Of a stretch of DNA of 45,171 nucleotides, positions 23,798 to 32,031 are shown piece by piece. Source of the stretch: Caulobacter sp. FWC26 (GTDB lineage Bacteria; Pseudomonadota; Alphaproteobacteria; Caulobacterales; Caulobacteraceae). A model generated the notes under the pieces. It was not told where the DNA came from, made no database searches, and worked only from the letters and a program-made list of their open reading frames with translations. Every line of letters starts with the position of its first letter. Position 1 is the stretch's first letter. The position numbers and the translations under genes were made by a program. The stretch spans positions 1 to 45,171 of the forward strand of contig NZ_CP033874.1 in NCBI RefSeq assembly GCF_002742645.2, given 5' to 3'.

Positions 23798-26197
23798 TTA
23801 TCTCCGTCGCTCTTGGTGGAAAATTGGAATCCAGGTCGCAGGTGCATCGCCGTGCTGGGCGCGGACGCGATCGAGCAGCTCGACGGTCTTGGCGCGGCCC
23901 GACAGGACGGCCAGCGCGTCGTCCAGGCCGTCGAGGTTCAACTCGACGACGACCGAGTTGTGGCCTTGCTTGACCAGGAAGCGTCGCGACTCTGGCGACA
24001 GCTCTTCGCGGATGAGCCGAAATTCCTCATGGGTGAGACCAAAGCCATCGACATAGTCGCGGGCCTGTCCGTAGGGGTTGGGCAGGAAGATCTTGGTCGG
24101 GCACTGTTCGAGGATCGTGTGAGCGATTTCCGAGCGCAGGACGTCGGCCGGGCTTTGGGTGCCGAACACCATGAAGGCGTTTTTCTTGCGGTACGTCTTC
24201 AGGCCGTCTTGAGCCAGGTTGCGGAATGCCTCGTCCCCGAGCGCTTTCCAGAACTCGTCGATGTCGACCACCAGGCGGCGACCGTCGACCAGGCTCTCGA
24301 GCCGGTGAATGAGATACATCATGACCGGCGTGCGGACCTCGGCGTTGTCGAGGAAGTCGGTCATATCGAAACCGAGCAGCTTGGAGTCGAGGCCGACAAG
24401 GTCGGCGTCACCGTCCAAGACCCAACCCAACGGGCCTGATCGGGTCCATCGCTCCAACCGGGCCCCGATCCCTTCAGCGTTTCGCTGGCCGAGCAACTGG
24501 CGAAGGGCAGTCAGGGAGCGTTGGTGTGGGGCGAGAGGCTCGAGCGAGGCGATGCCGTCGCTAATCAGGCGCTCTTCCTGCACCGTCAGGGCGCGATCGG
24601 GCGGCGTCACCAGCTTGCGCACGAGCTGGGTGAGGAAGACGACGTTGCCCGGTGTGAAGTCCAGCGCGCGAAACGGGGCGAACCCGGTCGGCGCGCCGTT
24701 CTTCAAGGTGAGGTAGGTGCCGCCGGACGCGCGCACGAAGATCTCGGCGCCGCGATCCTTGTCGATGAACACGCGCTGGACGTTGAACTTCTCCAGCTGA
24801 GCCAGCATGAAGTTTTGGACGACCGTCTTGCCCGAACCCGACGGGCCGCAAATGAAGGTGTGGCCTAGGTCGCCGACATGGAAATTGAAGTAGAAGGGCG
24901 ACTTGGCCGACGTGCGCAGTAGCGCGACGGCTGGGCCCCAGTGATTGCCGGTCGCCTGCCCTGCCGGATAGGTATGGAAGGGCGCTAGCGCTGCGAAATT
25001 GCGCGAGTTGATTGCCGCCGGGCGACAGCGCCGCGCGAAGTTGCCAGGAAATTGCGACCAGAACGCCGCCTCGAGCGCGAGGTCTTCGCGAGCGACCACC
25101 AGTCCGGAGTCGGCCAGGCTGGCGCGGGCGGCGGACATATTGTCGGCCAGGGCCTTTGTCGTCTCGCCATAGACCAGAAGCGAAAACTGGTGCTCGCCCA
25201 TGACGAACCGGTTGCTCACCAGATCGTCGATCGCGTCATCGAGTCCCTGCACTTGGGAGGCTGCGCGATCGTTGGACTTGATGAGCAGGTTTTGTTTGCG
25301 CTCCATCACAGCGCGCGCCGAGGCCTTCGACAGGAAGGCGAAGGACTGGGTGGCGACGAAGGCGTAGGTCGAGCGCAAGAGCCCGTCCCAGAGGCCAGGG
25401 CGCGTCGTGGCGGGATATTCCTTGACCCCGAAGACACCGGCGAACTTTTCGTCGCCCGGTTCACGGATCTCCAGCGCCTCGCGGCCGAAGATCACGCGCG
25501 CGGTGTAGATCGCCGAACCGAGATGGCCCCGAACGAGCGGGATACGTTGGCGCCGTCCGGTCAGCACCAGGTGGAGCAATTCCATCGGTTCGGAGAAGGC
25601 CAGGCCCTTGTGGTCGTAGAGGCCGAGAAGGCGCACGCCGTACCGACCGAGGTACTGCAGAAGGTCGCGGCCCTTGTCCTCCAAGAGCCGGATCGCATCC
25701 TCGTCGACCTCCAAGCCGGCTCTGCTTCGCGTGCTAAGGCGCTGAAGGAAGGAGGCGAGCTTGTCGCCGACGTCGCGGCCCGGGTGGAGGATCAGGGTCA
25801 CATAGAGGTCGTTGGTGAAGAGGCGCGTGGCGCCCATGCGGGCGCGATAGGCCGTGTCGAGATCCTGGGCGAACTCCGAGGCGAACTGGCCCTCCGGGTA
25901 GCCACGATCCTCATGGCGCACGACGTGGTGCCAGATCGCCAAGCGCTCGTCGGCGATGTTGCGCCAGGCGTTATTCAGCTTGGCGTGCCAATCGTTGAGA
26001 TCGCGCACGTCGGCGGTCTCGAACGAGGCGCCTTCGAGCTTGAAGCAGATCATCAGCGCCCGATTGTCGAGCGCGACCACGTGATCCGACAGATGGCGGG
26101 CGTAGGGCAGGTTCGAGCCGGGCAGGGTTTCGCGCTTCAAGACCAACGGGCCGGCCACCGACGCGAGCGGCGCGCGCTGTGCAGAGGCTCTAGCCAT
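23798..26197 (-). CDS. virB4: VirB4 ATPase
   Basis: Largest T4SS ATPase, at the inner-membrane base of the channel. About 799 residues from ATG 26197. N-terminal CagE_TrbE_VirB4 domain (LSDHVVALDNRALMICFKLE, YVTLILHPGR). C-terminal motor with Walker A GHTFICGPSGSGKTVVQNFM, Walker B RRLVVDIDEFWKAL and KKNAFMVFGTQSPADVLRSE. The same frame continues upstream through virB3, so the raw sequence shows one 919-codon frame. A frame slip in a C run near 26235 would instead give a separate virB3 stop overlapping this start. Confidence 0.95.
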   Translation of the reverse strand: MARASAQRAPLASVAGPLVLKRETLPGSNLPYARHLSDHVVALDNRALMICFKLEGASFETADVRDLNDWHAKLNNAWRNIADERLAIWHHVVRHEDRGYPEGQFASEFAQDLDTAYRARMGATRLFTNDLYVTLILHPGRDVGDKLASFLQRLSTRSRAGLEVDEDAIRLLEDKGRDLLQYLGRYGVRLLGLYDHKGLAFSEPMELLHLVLTGRRQRIPLVRGHLGSAIYTARVIFGREALEIREPGDEKFAGVFGVKEYPATTRPGLWDGLLRSTYAFVATQSFAFLSKASARAVMERKQNLLIKSNDRAASQVQGLDDAIDDLVSNRFVMGEHQFSLLVYGETTKALADNMSAARASLADSGLVVAREDLALEAAFWSQFPGNFARRCRPAAINSRNFAALAPFHTYPAGQATGNHWGPAVALLRTSAKSPFYFNFHVGDLGHTFICGPSGSGKTVVQNFMLAQLEKFNVQRVFIDKDRGAEIFVRASGGTYLTLKNGAPTGFAPFRALDFTPGNVVFLTQLVRKLVTPPDRALTVQEERLISDGIASLEPLAPHQRSLTALRQLLGQRNAEGIGARLERWTRSGPLGWVLDGDADLVGLDSKLLGFDMTDFLDNAEVRTPVMMYLIHRLESLVDGRRLVVDIDEFWKALGDEAFRNLAQDGLKTYRKKNAFMVFGTQSPADVLRSEIAHTILEQCPTKIFLPNPYGQARDYVDGFGLTHEEFRLIREELSPESRRFLVKQGHNSVVVELNLDGLDDALAVLSGRAKTVELLDRVRAQHGDAPATWIPIFHQERRR

Positions 26198-26524
26198 TGG
26201 GAACGTCCTTGCTGGAGTAGCGACGCACGACGGGAGGGGGGAGTGCGAGCTGCCGCCCCACCAGGCGCGGTTGCGGGCGCGCCCCTTGGTTTCAAGCCAC
26301 ATGAAGAGGACTCGAAAGGCGTTGTGGTCGTGCTTGACCACAGCCCTGAAAAGGAAGTGCAGCGCGACGCCGACCGACAGGTAGGCGAGGTTGTTCGCGG
26401 CCAGAAAGACCGTGCCCGTCAGCATAACGTTGAGCGCCATGGCCTCGACCGGCACGCCCAGCACCATCGCCGGCCGAGTGCAGGCCAGAAACAGCGTGTC
26501 TTCGGTGATGTGTTCGTCTTGCAT
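26190..26524 (-). CDS. virB3: VirB3 inner-membrane protein (apparently read through into virB4)
   Basis: MQDEHITEDTLFLACTRPAM starts the protein (ATG 26524), followed by hydrophobic segments GVPVEAMALNVMLTGTVFLA and YLSVGVALHFLFRAVVKHDH and the VirB3 tail FMWLETKGRARNRAWWGGSS. In the raw frame there is no stop before virB4. One extra C in the C run near 26235 would give the ending VVRRYSSKDVPNG with TAG at 26192-26190, overlapping the virB4 ATG as neighbouring genes do. I therefore give a separate gene of about 111 residues; a true fusion is the alternative. Confidence 0.85.
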
Positions 26525-26582
26525 GAGCGTGACCGCTCGGAGCGCGCCCGCCCCCAAAGGCGGCGCGCCGGGCGAACGGGGC

Positions 26583-26924
26583 CTAGGCCCCGCTCCCCGT
26601 GACCATGCTGACGATCTGGGCGGCGCCGAACACCACGACCATGCCGACCACGACGATCGCCATGCGCCGGAAATCGAAGATCCCGAACATCGCCAGGATG
26701 CCCATGATGATGACCGCCAAGATGGCGAGCAGTCGCGTGGTGTTGCCGGTGAAGAAGTTGACGACGTTCTGCAGCAGGGTTTCCACGCCGACCGATTGGG
26801 CCGCGGCCGGCTCGACCAGGCCGAACGCCAGGACGACCGCGACCAGTGCGACCGCTCCAGCGCGTGGGGTTACGAGCGACGCCGGCGTGAGCGCCGGCTT
26901 AGTGATGGCTTGGGGGCTCATCAT
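26583..26924 (-). CDS. virB2: VirB2/TrbC major pilin
   Basis: 113 residues. Long signal sequence (AGAVALVAVVLAFGLVEPAA ending AQ), then the pilin core with two hydrophobic helices (NTTRLLAILAVIIMGILAMF and MAIVVVGMVVVFGAAQIVSM) separated by the loop GIFDFRR, which is diagnostic for TrbC/VirB2. ATG 26924 or 26921. It overlaps the upstream small gene by 26 bases. Confidence 0.93.
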   Translation of the reverse strand: MMSPQAITKPALTPASLVTPRAGAVALVAVVLAFGLVEPAAAQSVGVETLLQNVVNFFTGNTTRLLAILAVIIMGILAMFGIFDFRRMAIVVVGMVVVFGAAQIVSMVTGSGA

Positions 26925-27198
26925 GAGGGAGAGGCTCCTGTATCTCCGTTTCGAGGATTATCGAGCCACGGTATTGATAGGCGGCGCGACAATGGGCGAC
27001 CGCAGCGGACAAGGACTTGTACCGCTTCGGTTGAGCAGAGCGGTAGACGGCGACCAAGTGTTCGCCGACCTTCCAACTAAGCTTGACGTACATGGACCAT
27101 GTGCCGTCACTCGCCTCGACGATCCGAACGCCCACGATTGCTCCGCCACGCGGGCGAAGGCTGGTGAGAAGTCGTTCGCGGATCGTCCCATCGGACAT
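26899..27198 (-). CDS. Hypothetical transfer-operon protein between virB1 and virB2
   Basis: About 99 residues from ATG 27198: MSDGTIRERLLTSLRPRGGA, then VRIVEASDGTWSMYVKLSWK and YRSAQPKRYKSLSAAVAHCR. Soluble, basic, mixed alpha/beta; no motif I can name. An in-frame ATG at 27282 overlaps the virB1 stop (ATGA) and would add 28 residues, but that stretch has unusual codons (ATA, TGC, GCT), so I prefer 27198. It lies inside the operon and overlaps virB2, so it is likely expressed with the pilus genes. Confidence 0.65.
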   Translation of the reverse strand: MSDGTIRERLLTSLRPRGGAIVGVRIVEASDGTWSMYVKLSWKVGEHLVAVYRSAQPKRYKSLSAAVAHCRAAYQYRGSIILETEIQEPLPHDEPPSHH

Positions 27199-27278
27199 TC
27201 GGGGTTCCCAAGCTTTCTGAGGAACCCAGCATATGTCGAGAGGGCGGCAACGGTCATTACGGATGATGGCGTGGAGGA

Positions 27279-27923
27279 TCATTGCCCGCCCCCGCCAAAG
27301 ACGATGATTGAGCGGCCGGCGGTTCGCGCGAAGACATCCAGGGATGGCTTGGCGGGCGCCTGCGCCTCGGGTTGAAGGTTTTCGGCCGCGACCTCGATCG
27401 CTTCCTGGACTGCCGGCGGTAGAGGCGATGTGGCTTGGTCGAGAGCGCCGTATGCGCCTGGAGACAGCTTGGCCGCCTCGGCCTCGACCTTGGCGACGTA
27501 GCCGTTTGCGAAGCCGCGCCGATGGTTGCCGGTGTTATAGGCCGAGAACGCCATTCTCAGGGCTAGCTGCTGCGGAGCCAGACGGGAGGCGGCCAGGTAG
27601 TTGGACTGGAGCAGTTTGGCGGCCGCCGCTAGATTGAGGCAGGGGTCGAAGGCGTCACGTACAGATAGGCCCAGCGCCGTCAGGTTCCGGCTGTTGATCT
27701 GCGCCAAGCCGAGGTCGAGATTTTGGCCTTGGGAGATCAGACGCTCGGCCGTGGCGATCGCCTGGTCGCGAGTCTTGGCCGGCGCGGGATCGGGCGCGCG
27801 GTTGACGTTGATGGCCAACGGGTCGCCCCGGCTTTCGACCTGCACGATGCTGACCATCGTCGCCGAAGCCACTGTGGGCGCGCAACGCTGAGCGAGGTCA
27901 AACAGCACGGCCAGGTCAGGCAT
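27279..27923 (-). CDS. virB1: VirB1 lytic transglycosylase
   Basis: Opens peptidoglycan for assembly of the channel. 214 residues. The SLT domain has the catalytic Glu in MVSIVQVESRGDPLAINVNR, the motif LDLGLAQINSRNLTALGL and AFSAYNTGNHRRGFANGYV. There is no signal peptide at ATG 27923, which is common for annotated VirB1 starts but leaves export unexplained. First gene of the operon; the rep region diverges from it. Confidence 0.92.
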   Translation of the reverse strand: MPDLAVLFDLAQRCAPTVASATMVSIVQVESRGDPLAINVNRAPDPAPAKTRDQAIATAERLISQGQNLDLGLAQINSRNLTALGLSVRDAFDPCLNLAAAAKLLQSNYLAASRLAPQQLALRMAFSAYNTGNHRRGFANGYVAKVEAEAAKLSPGAYGALDQATSPLPPAVQEAIEVAAENLQPEAQAPAKPSLDVFARTAGRSIIVFGGGGQ

Positions 27924-28290
27924 GGGCGGCCTCTACGCGGGCGGTGGCGCCAGTCCAACAGTCCTGATCGCCGCGCAATCCTGACGGGAGCGTCAGGAAT
28001 GCAGTTTTCAGCTCAGGCACGCGATCCGACATTCGGCACTCACTGGAATGTCGCATTTCACGTGAAATGCGACATTTAAAGCCACGACAATCCCTTGGCG
28101 CCGCCATCGGAGATGGAGCCGCCAAAGCCGTCCACTCCACCTTGCGTAGCGTTTGCGAGTGAAGGCAAGCAGAGCCATTGGCTTTTTTTCAGGGTCGCCA
28201 ACATTGCTCTTTGCCGTGGACATCGCTCCTTCCGCGCGCCAGACTCCACATGTGGACACGGCGTCAGCTGGTCGATTCTTGGGAGATGAC
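27924..28290. other. Divergent intergenic region between virB1 and the rep genes
   Basis: Holds the 30-bp palindrome at 28047 and presumably promoters for both sides. CCACATGTGG, a further 10-bp palindrome, lies at 28247. Minus-strand open frames here have no recognisable product. Confidence 0.5.
28047..28076. promoter_or_regulatory. 30-bp perfect palindrome with a parS-like core
   Basis: The left arm AATGTCGCATTTCAC is followed immediately by its exact reverse complement. The centre ATTTCACGTGAAAT equals the universal parS core (GTTTCACGTGAAAC) except for the outermost base pair. A further CGACATT half-arm occurs just upstream at 28027. With no loop it is more likely a protein-binding site than a hairpin. 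It lies between the divergent virB1 and RHH/repA genes. Confidence 0.75.
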
Positions 28291-28518
28291 ATGGCGCGGC
28301 CAACCGCTTCGGAGACCCTTCAGGAGGGTTCGCTCTCAGGCTTCGTTCCCAAGGCGCGCCTGGGTAAGAGCATGGTGGCCGGCTACTTTTCGGCCGAGAT
28401 GCAGCGACGCGTGAAGATGCTGGCCGTCGAGCGCGGCGTCACCGTTCAGGCGCTGATCGGCGAAGGGCTGGACCTTCTGTTCGTCGCCGCCGGCAAGCCT
28501 CCGATGGGTGAGCGATGA
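28291..28518 (+). CDS. Antitoxin-like ribbon-helix-helix protein next to repA
   Basis: 75 residues: SGFVPKARLGKSMVAGYFSA then EMQRRVKMLAVERGVTVQAL and IGEGLDLLF. The short strand and two helices fit the antitoxin-like RHH family often found just before RepA on alphaproteobacterial plasmids. ATG 28291 follows GGGAG. Its stop overlaps the repA ATG (ATGA). Likely role: copy-number control or autoregulation, perhaps through the palindrome upstream. Confidence 0.75.
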   Translation: MARPTASETLQEGSLSGFVPKARLGKSMVAGYFSAEMQRRVKMLAVERGVTVQALIGEGLDLLFVAAGKPPMGER

Positions 28519-29540
28519 GCACGCGCAACGACCCGCACCCGGTGCGGGACTTCTTCATCAACGACCTGATCGACTACGCGCCCAAGGACAGCGCGGAGAT
28601 GATGGAGCGGCCGTTCTTCTCGATCTCCAAGCGCAAGCGCAACAAGCCGATCCAGTACACCACACCGGACGGCAAGCTTTACATCAAGGTGTCGGCCAAC
28701 CCGACGCATGGCATGGCGACGATCTGGGATGCGGACATCCTGATCTGGTGCATCTCTCGGATCGTGCAGCAGCGCGATAATCGCGAAAACGACATCCGGC
28801 CGGTCATTCACACGACGCCCTATGAACTGCTGAAGGGCATCGCGCGCGGGACGAGCGGTCAGGACTACATCGAGCTGCTGCGCGCGATCCGGCGCCTGCG
28901 GACCACGGAAGTGGAGACCAACATCAGGGCCGGCAAGCGTCGCTATACGGCCTTCCACTATCTGGGCGACATCGAGGGCGAGGGTGAGTCGGACGACAAC
29001 CCCGAGCAGCTGAAGACGCTGACCCTACGGATCCCTGACTGGCTCCTTGACGGGATCATGAGCGGCAACATCCTGACGCTGGATCGGGAGTATTTCCTGC
29101 TGACCGGCGGCATCGAGCGCGCGATCTACCGCGTCGCCCGAAAGCATGCCGGCAATCAGAAGGCCGGCTGGATCTGCAAGATGACGACCCTCTACGAAAA
29201 GACGGGCTCGGAATCGCCGCTCAAGAAGTTCACGTTCCGGATCCGCGAGATGTGCCGGTCCGATGAACTTCCCCGCTACGCGATGCGAGAAACGACGACG
29301 GCGGACGGCAGTCCGGCCGTGCATTTCGTGGATCGTGCGTTCGTTGTCGAGGCTGCCAGGGAGCGACGTGGGGCCGATACGGCTCAGCGGGGCTGGGAGG
29401 ATGCGCGCACGGCCTGGATCGACGCAGAGCGGGATCCAAGGGCGTTCGACGGGGCTTGGGCACGCTGGATGGAGGACGGCCACAAGCCTGAAGCGTTCGC
29501 CAAGGCCTGTAGCGACCCGCGTTGCGTCATGCCCAGCTAG
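28515..29540 (+). CDS. repA: Replication initiator RepA (RPA family)
   Basis: 341 residues. Matches the replication initiator protein A family (PF10134): FFINDLIDYAPKDSAEMMER, PFFSISKRKR, MATIWDADILIWCISRIVQQ, TTPYELLKGIARGTSGQDYI, LRRLRTTEVETNI-type text (read IRRLRTTEVETNIRAGKRRY), LDREYFLLTGGIERAIYRVA and LKKFTFRIREMCRSDELPRY. Intact. Iterons begin two bases after its stop codon, so initiator and origin are adjacent. Confidence 0.93.
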   Translation: MSTRNDPHPVRDFFINDLIDYAPKDSAEMMERPFFSISKRKRNKPIQYTTPDGKLYIKVSANPTHGMATIWDADILIWCISRIVQQRDNRENDIRPVIHTTPYELLKGIARGTSGQDYIELLRAIRRLRTTEVETNIRAGKRRYTAFHYLGDIEGEGESDDNPEQLKTLTLRIPDWLLDGIMSGNILTLDREYFLLTGGIERAIYRVARKHAGNQKAGWICKMTTLYEKTGSESPLKKFTFRIREMCRSDELPRYAMRETTTADGSPAVHFVDRAFVVEAARERRGADTAQRGWEDARTAWIDAERDPRAFDGAWARWMEDGHKPEAFAKACSDPRCVMPS

Positions 29541-29541
29541 G

Positions 29542-30002
29542 CACGTGGTATTAGGAACCGGCGTCGGCGCGGCGATCCCTCGGTCGTGGTTTTAGGAACC
29601 CAGCATAGACGCCGAGTCCGTATTGAAGCGCCGATTCTCTGCGATTCGGCGAGTCCTGGCGCAAATCTGGCGGGAAAGGGGGCTGCTGAACCTGTCGTGG
29701 TATTAGGAACCCGACCCCCAGCGGGTGTCGTGGTATTAGGAACCCGATCGGAGGCGCACGTGGTTTCAGGAACCGGCCTTGACCCTGTCGTGGTTTCAGG
29801 AACCGATCGAAGGTCGTCTGGTATCGTGGTTTTAGGAACCCTGCCGGCCCGTAGAGGTCGCCCAGGGCACGTGGGATCAGGAACCTGTCCACATCGTGGT
29901 ATCAGGAACCGTTTTCCTCGTGGTTTCAGGAACTTATTGGCACGTGGTTTAAGGAACCGGCCTACGTGGTAACAGGAACTGAAGCACGTGGTATTAGGAA
30001 CC
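29542..30002 (+). repeat. oriV iteron array, 13 direct repeats of 17 bp
   Basis: Consensus (T/A)CGTGGTWTYAGGAACC. Copies start at 29543, 29584, 29695, 29728, 29758, 29788, 29824, 29869, 29894, 29918, 29942, 29964 and 29986. Nearly all are identical in CGTGG and AGGAAC; variation is in the middle. Spacing tightens from about 110 bp at the left to 22-24 bp at the right, next to the AT-rich stretch. This is the layout of a RepA-bound origin. Confidence 0.92.
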
Positions 30003-30004
30003 GG

Positions 30005-30110
30005 CCGGGACAAAATACCCTTGTTGCTCAGGCAGTTGGCGCGACTTTTTCAACCTTAACTGCCTAACTTTCCTTATCTAACAGAATCTCTTCTAACGGA
30101 AACCCGGCGC
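30005..30110. other. AT-rich stretch beside the iterons (probable DNA-unwinding element)
   Basis: Low-GC run next to the densest iterons, with repeated CTAAC elements (CCTAACTTT, TCTAACAGA, TCTAACGGA) and TTATCTAAC, a poor DnaA-box match. The contrast with surrounding GC-rich DNA and its place make it the likely melting site. Confidence 0.6.
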
Positions 30111-30508
30111 AAAAACGCGCCGGAAGACACCGCCTCTTGGGGGCTTCGCCCCCGCCGGCTCGCTACGCTGCTACGCAGCTTCGCCCCGGTCGCTACGCGC
30201 CCTCCCACCCGGCATCCCCCAAACGGCGTCGGGCAAAGCCCGACACTCAAACCACCCAATGAGTTCCTACAATTCCCAAGACTCCAAACGCCTACAGCGG
30301 CTGAACCGCAGCAAATGGCTCTCCGGCGAGAGCCAAGCGGATCTGACAGCGAAAGCCAGGAACCACTGTGCCTGGCGGATAGGTCGAACGGGGCAACTTT
30401 CTTCCCGGCCGGCGCGGGCGTATTGATCGGCTCTATAATCGGAGCCGCCCGGGCGGTAGAAAAACTCAAGAACGCGGTCGCTCAGCGACCGCCGTCATCT
30501 GGTGACCC
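30111..30508. other. Gap after oriV with no confident gene
   Basis: Contains hairpin-prone segments (GGGGGCTTCGCCCCC at 30139; GTCGGGCAAAGCCCGAC at 30228). Two overlapping plus-strand frames may encode something: MSSYNSQDSKRLQRLNRSKW from 30259, and a frame including AGAGVLIGSIIGAARAVEKL near 30410 that resembles a glycine-zipper segment. Neither has a good start or partner, so no gene is called. Confidence 0.4.
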
Positions 30509-30844
30509 TTGCCCGCCGATCGTCCGCCATCAACGCTCACACGTCCTGCGCCGCACCTGCTGAAGCGGTTTCACCTGGGCCAGGTCGGCAACGACACGAT
30601 CGAGACGTTCCTGACAAAGGGGTATTCTCTGGCCATTTGCTGCCGGGATTGTCCCCGACTGATCGAGTGGACGCCTCCCGACCTGATGGAGAAGTTTGGC
30701 AGCCGCACCAAACTCAGGATCGCCGATCTGGGCGCACGGTTTACTTGCACAGGGGAGGGGGGGTGCGGTTCCCACGATATCGCCGTGTTCCCGCACCTCT
30801 ACGATGGGCCTTGGTCCTGGGCGCCGCCGCCGAAGGGCGCCTAG
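30509..30844 (+). CDS. Hypothetical Cys-rich protein convergent with the SRAP gene
   Basis: Up to 111 residues (TTG 30509; true start uncertain). Core: GNDTIETFLTKGYSLAICCR, DCPRLIEWTPPDLMEKFGSR and ARFTCTGEGGCGSHDIAVFP. Cys pairs CCRDC and C-x5-C plus a His suggest a zinc-ribbon-like fold. I recall similar unnamed proteins in alphaproteobacteria but no function. Its stop abuts the stop of the SRAP gene. Confidence 0.55.
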   Translation: MPADRPPSTLTRPAPHLLKRFHLGQVGNDTIETFLTKGYSLAICCRDCPRLIEWTPPDLMEKFGSRTKLRIADLGARFTCTGEGGCGSHDIAVFPHLYDGPWSWAPPPKGA

Positions 30845-31603
30845 CTAGGCTGGAATGACGTCGTCGCCCTTGCCGCCGCGGGCGACGATCTTGAGCCTGC
30901 CGTCCGGAAGCGGGCGTTGCAGCTGGGCGACCTCCGTCCAGGGCGCATCGCTCATCCAGAGATCCCATTCGGCCGGCTCGGTCAGGATCACGGGCATGGC
31001 CTTGGAGTGGTAGGTTTTCACCGGCTCGGCGGAGTCAGTGGTCAGGAAGCCGTAGGCCTCAATTTCTTCCCACCCTTTGCTCTTCATCCGGACGCAGGCG
31101 TGCGGCGTCCAAATTCCAGCGAAGAATGCCAGAGGCCGACTGTCGTCTAGCGCGAACCAGATGTTCTGCCTGGTCTTCTGGTGATCTTGGTCGGGCTCGG
31201 CGAATGATGTGAACGGCACCAGGCAGCGGTTGCCGGCGCCCAGCCATGGGGCCCAATGGGCGTTCGTCCTGCCGGTCTTCTCGCTGGTGGTGTTGCGGAC
31301 GTTCGTCGTGCCTTTGTCTGGCTCCATCTTCAGCAGCTCGGCAAAGTCGAACTCGGTGCCCTTGGCCCGCAGCTTGTCGGCGCGCTCAGTGGCGGCCTTG
31401 AAAAGCGCCTGCTTCGACGATGGCATCCCCCAGCGCGCGTCGCGCATCATCCGCTGGCCGTCTTCGCCGTGGGTGATGATCGGCGCGGCGTAGTCTGGGA
31501 AAATGCCGGGCATCGGGGGTTGGTTGTTGTTGCGGTCGGTCATGGCGCGAACAAGGGCGGCAACCTCGGCGCGGGCCTTCATCATCGCATACAGATTGCA
31601 CAT
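30845..31603 (-). CDS. SOS response-associated peptidase/abasic-site crosslinker (SRAP, YedK/HMCES family)
   Basis: SRAP proteins use an N-terminal Cys, exposed after Met removal, to form a covalent link with abasic sites in ssDNA. ATG 31603 gives MCNLYAM with Cys2 in place; the frame extends further but only this start does so. Other family features: NVRNTTSEK (DNA-binding Asn region), [11 protein letters not shown] (catalytic Glu) and the His in [20 protein letters not shown]. About 252 residues. On a conjugative plasmid it may protect the entering single strand. Confidence 0.9.
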   Translation of the reverse strand: MCNLYAMMKARAEVAALVRAMTDRNNNQPPMPGIFPDYAAPIITHGEDGQRMMRDARWGMPSSKQALFKAATERADKLRAKGTEFDFAELLKMEPDKGTTNVRNTTSEKTGRTNAHWAPWLGAGNRCLVPFTSFAEPDQDHQKTRQNIWFALDDSRPLAFFAGIWTPHACVRMKSKGWEEIEAYGFLTTDSAEPVKTYHSKAMPVILTEPAEWDLWMSDAPWTEVAQLQRPLPDGRLKIVARGGKGDDVIPA

Positions 31604-31701
31604 GGCTTGCCTATCAGGCTGTTTTCCCAATCAAACGGTCAAAACGGTCCTGTGTCGATCCTTCGACCCCAGGGCCGGTAAAACATGACTCTTAGTCGCC
31701 G

Positions 31702-32019
31702 TTGGGAATGTCCGGTTTCGGGCTGGAACTTCGACGCTGGCCAATGGCACGTTTGCGGCGCGGAAGCGTCTCGTTCGTCTCGGTGACCCAGGCCTTCAAC
31801 GGCACCACCAGCATGGGCAGGCTAACCCTCAATGTGCTGCTGTTCTTCGCTCAGTTCGAGCGTGAGGGCACGCGAGCGGATCCGGGACAAGATCGCCGCT
31901 TCCCAGGCCAAGGGGATGTGGATGGGTGCATGCTGCCGTTGGGCTATGACGCCGCCGAACGGACCCTGAAAATCAATCAGCCAGAGGCCGCAGCCGTTCG
32001 GCAGATATTCCAACGCTAA
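31702..32019 (+). pseudogene. Serine site-specific recombinase remnant
   Basis: SFVSVTQAFNGTTSMGRLTL followed by NVLLFFAQFERE is the C-terminal half of the resolvase catalytic domain of large serine recombinases. After a frameshift near 31880 come IRDKIAASQAKGMWMG and LPLGYDAAERTLKINQPEAA, then AVRQIFQR. The N-terminal catalytic Ser region and most of the recombinase domain are missing. It lies exactly between the plasmid backbone and the sulfite genes, so it is probably a scar of the event that brought in cargo. Confidence 0.8.
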
Positions 32020-32031
32020 GCGCGCACTACG

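Noticed and set aside
25052..26602. 516-codon plus-strand open frame
   Set aside because: Antisense to virB4; charged, repetitive, no recognisable domain.
29542..30002. Possible CRISPR array
   Set aside because: Repeats are only 17 bp, spacers vary from about 5 to 94 bp, no cas genes, and repA is adjacent; these are iterons.
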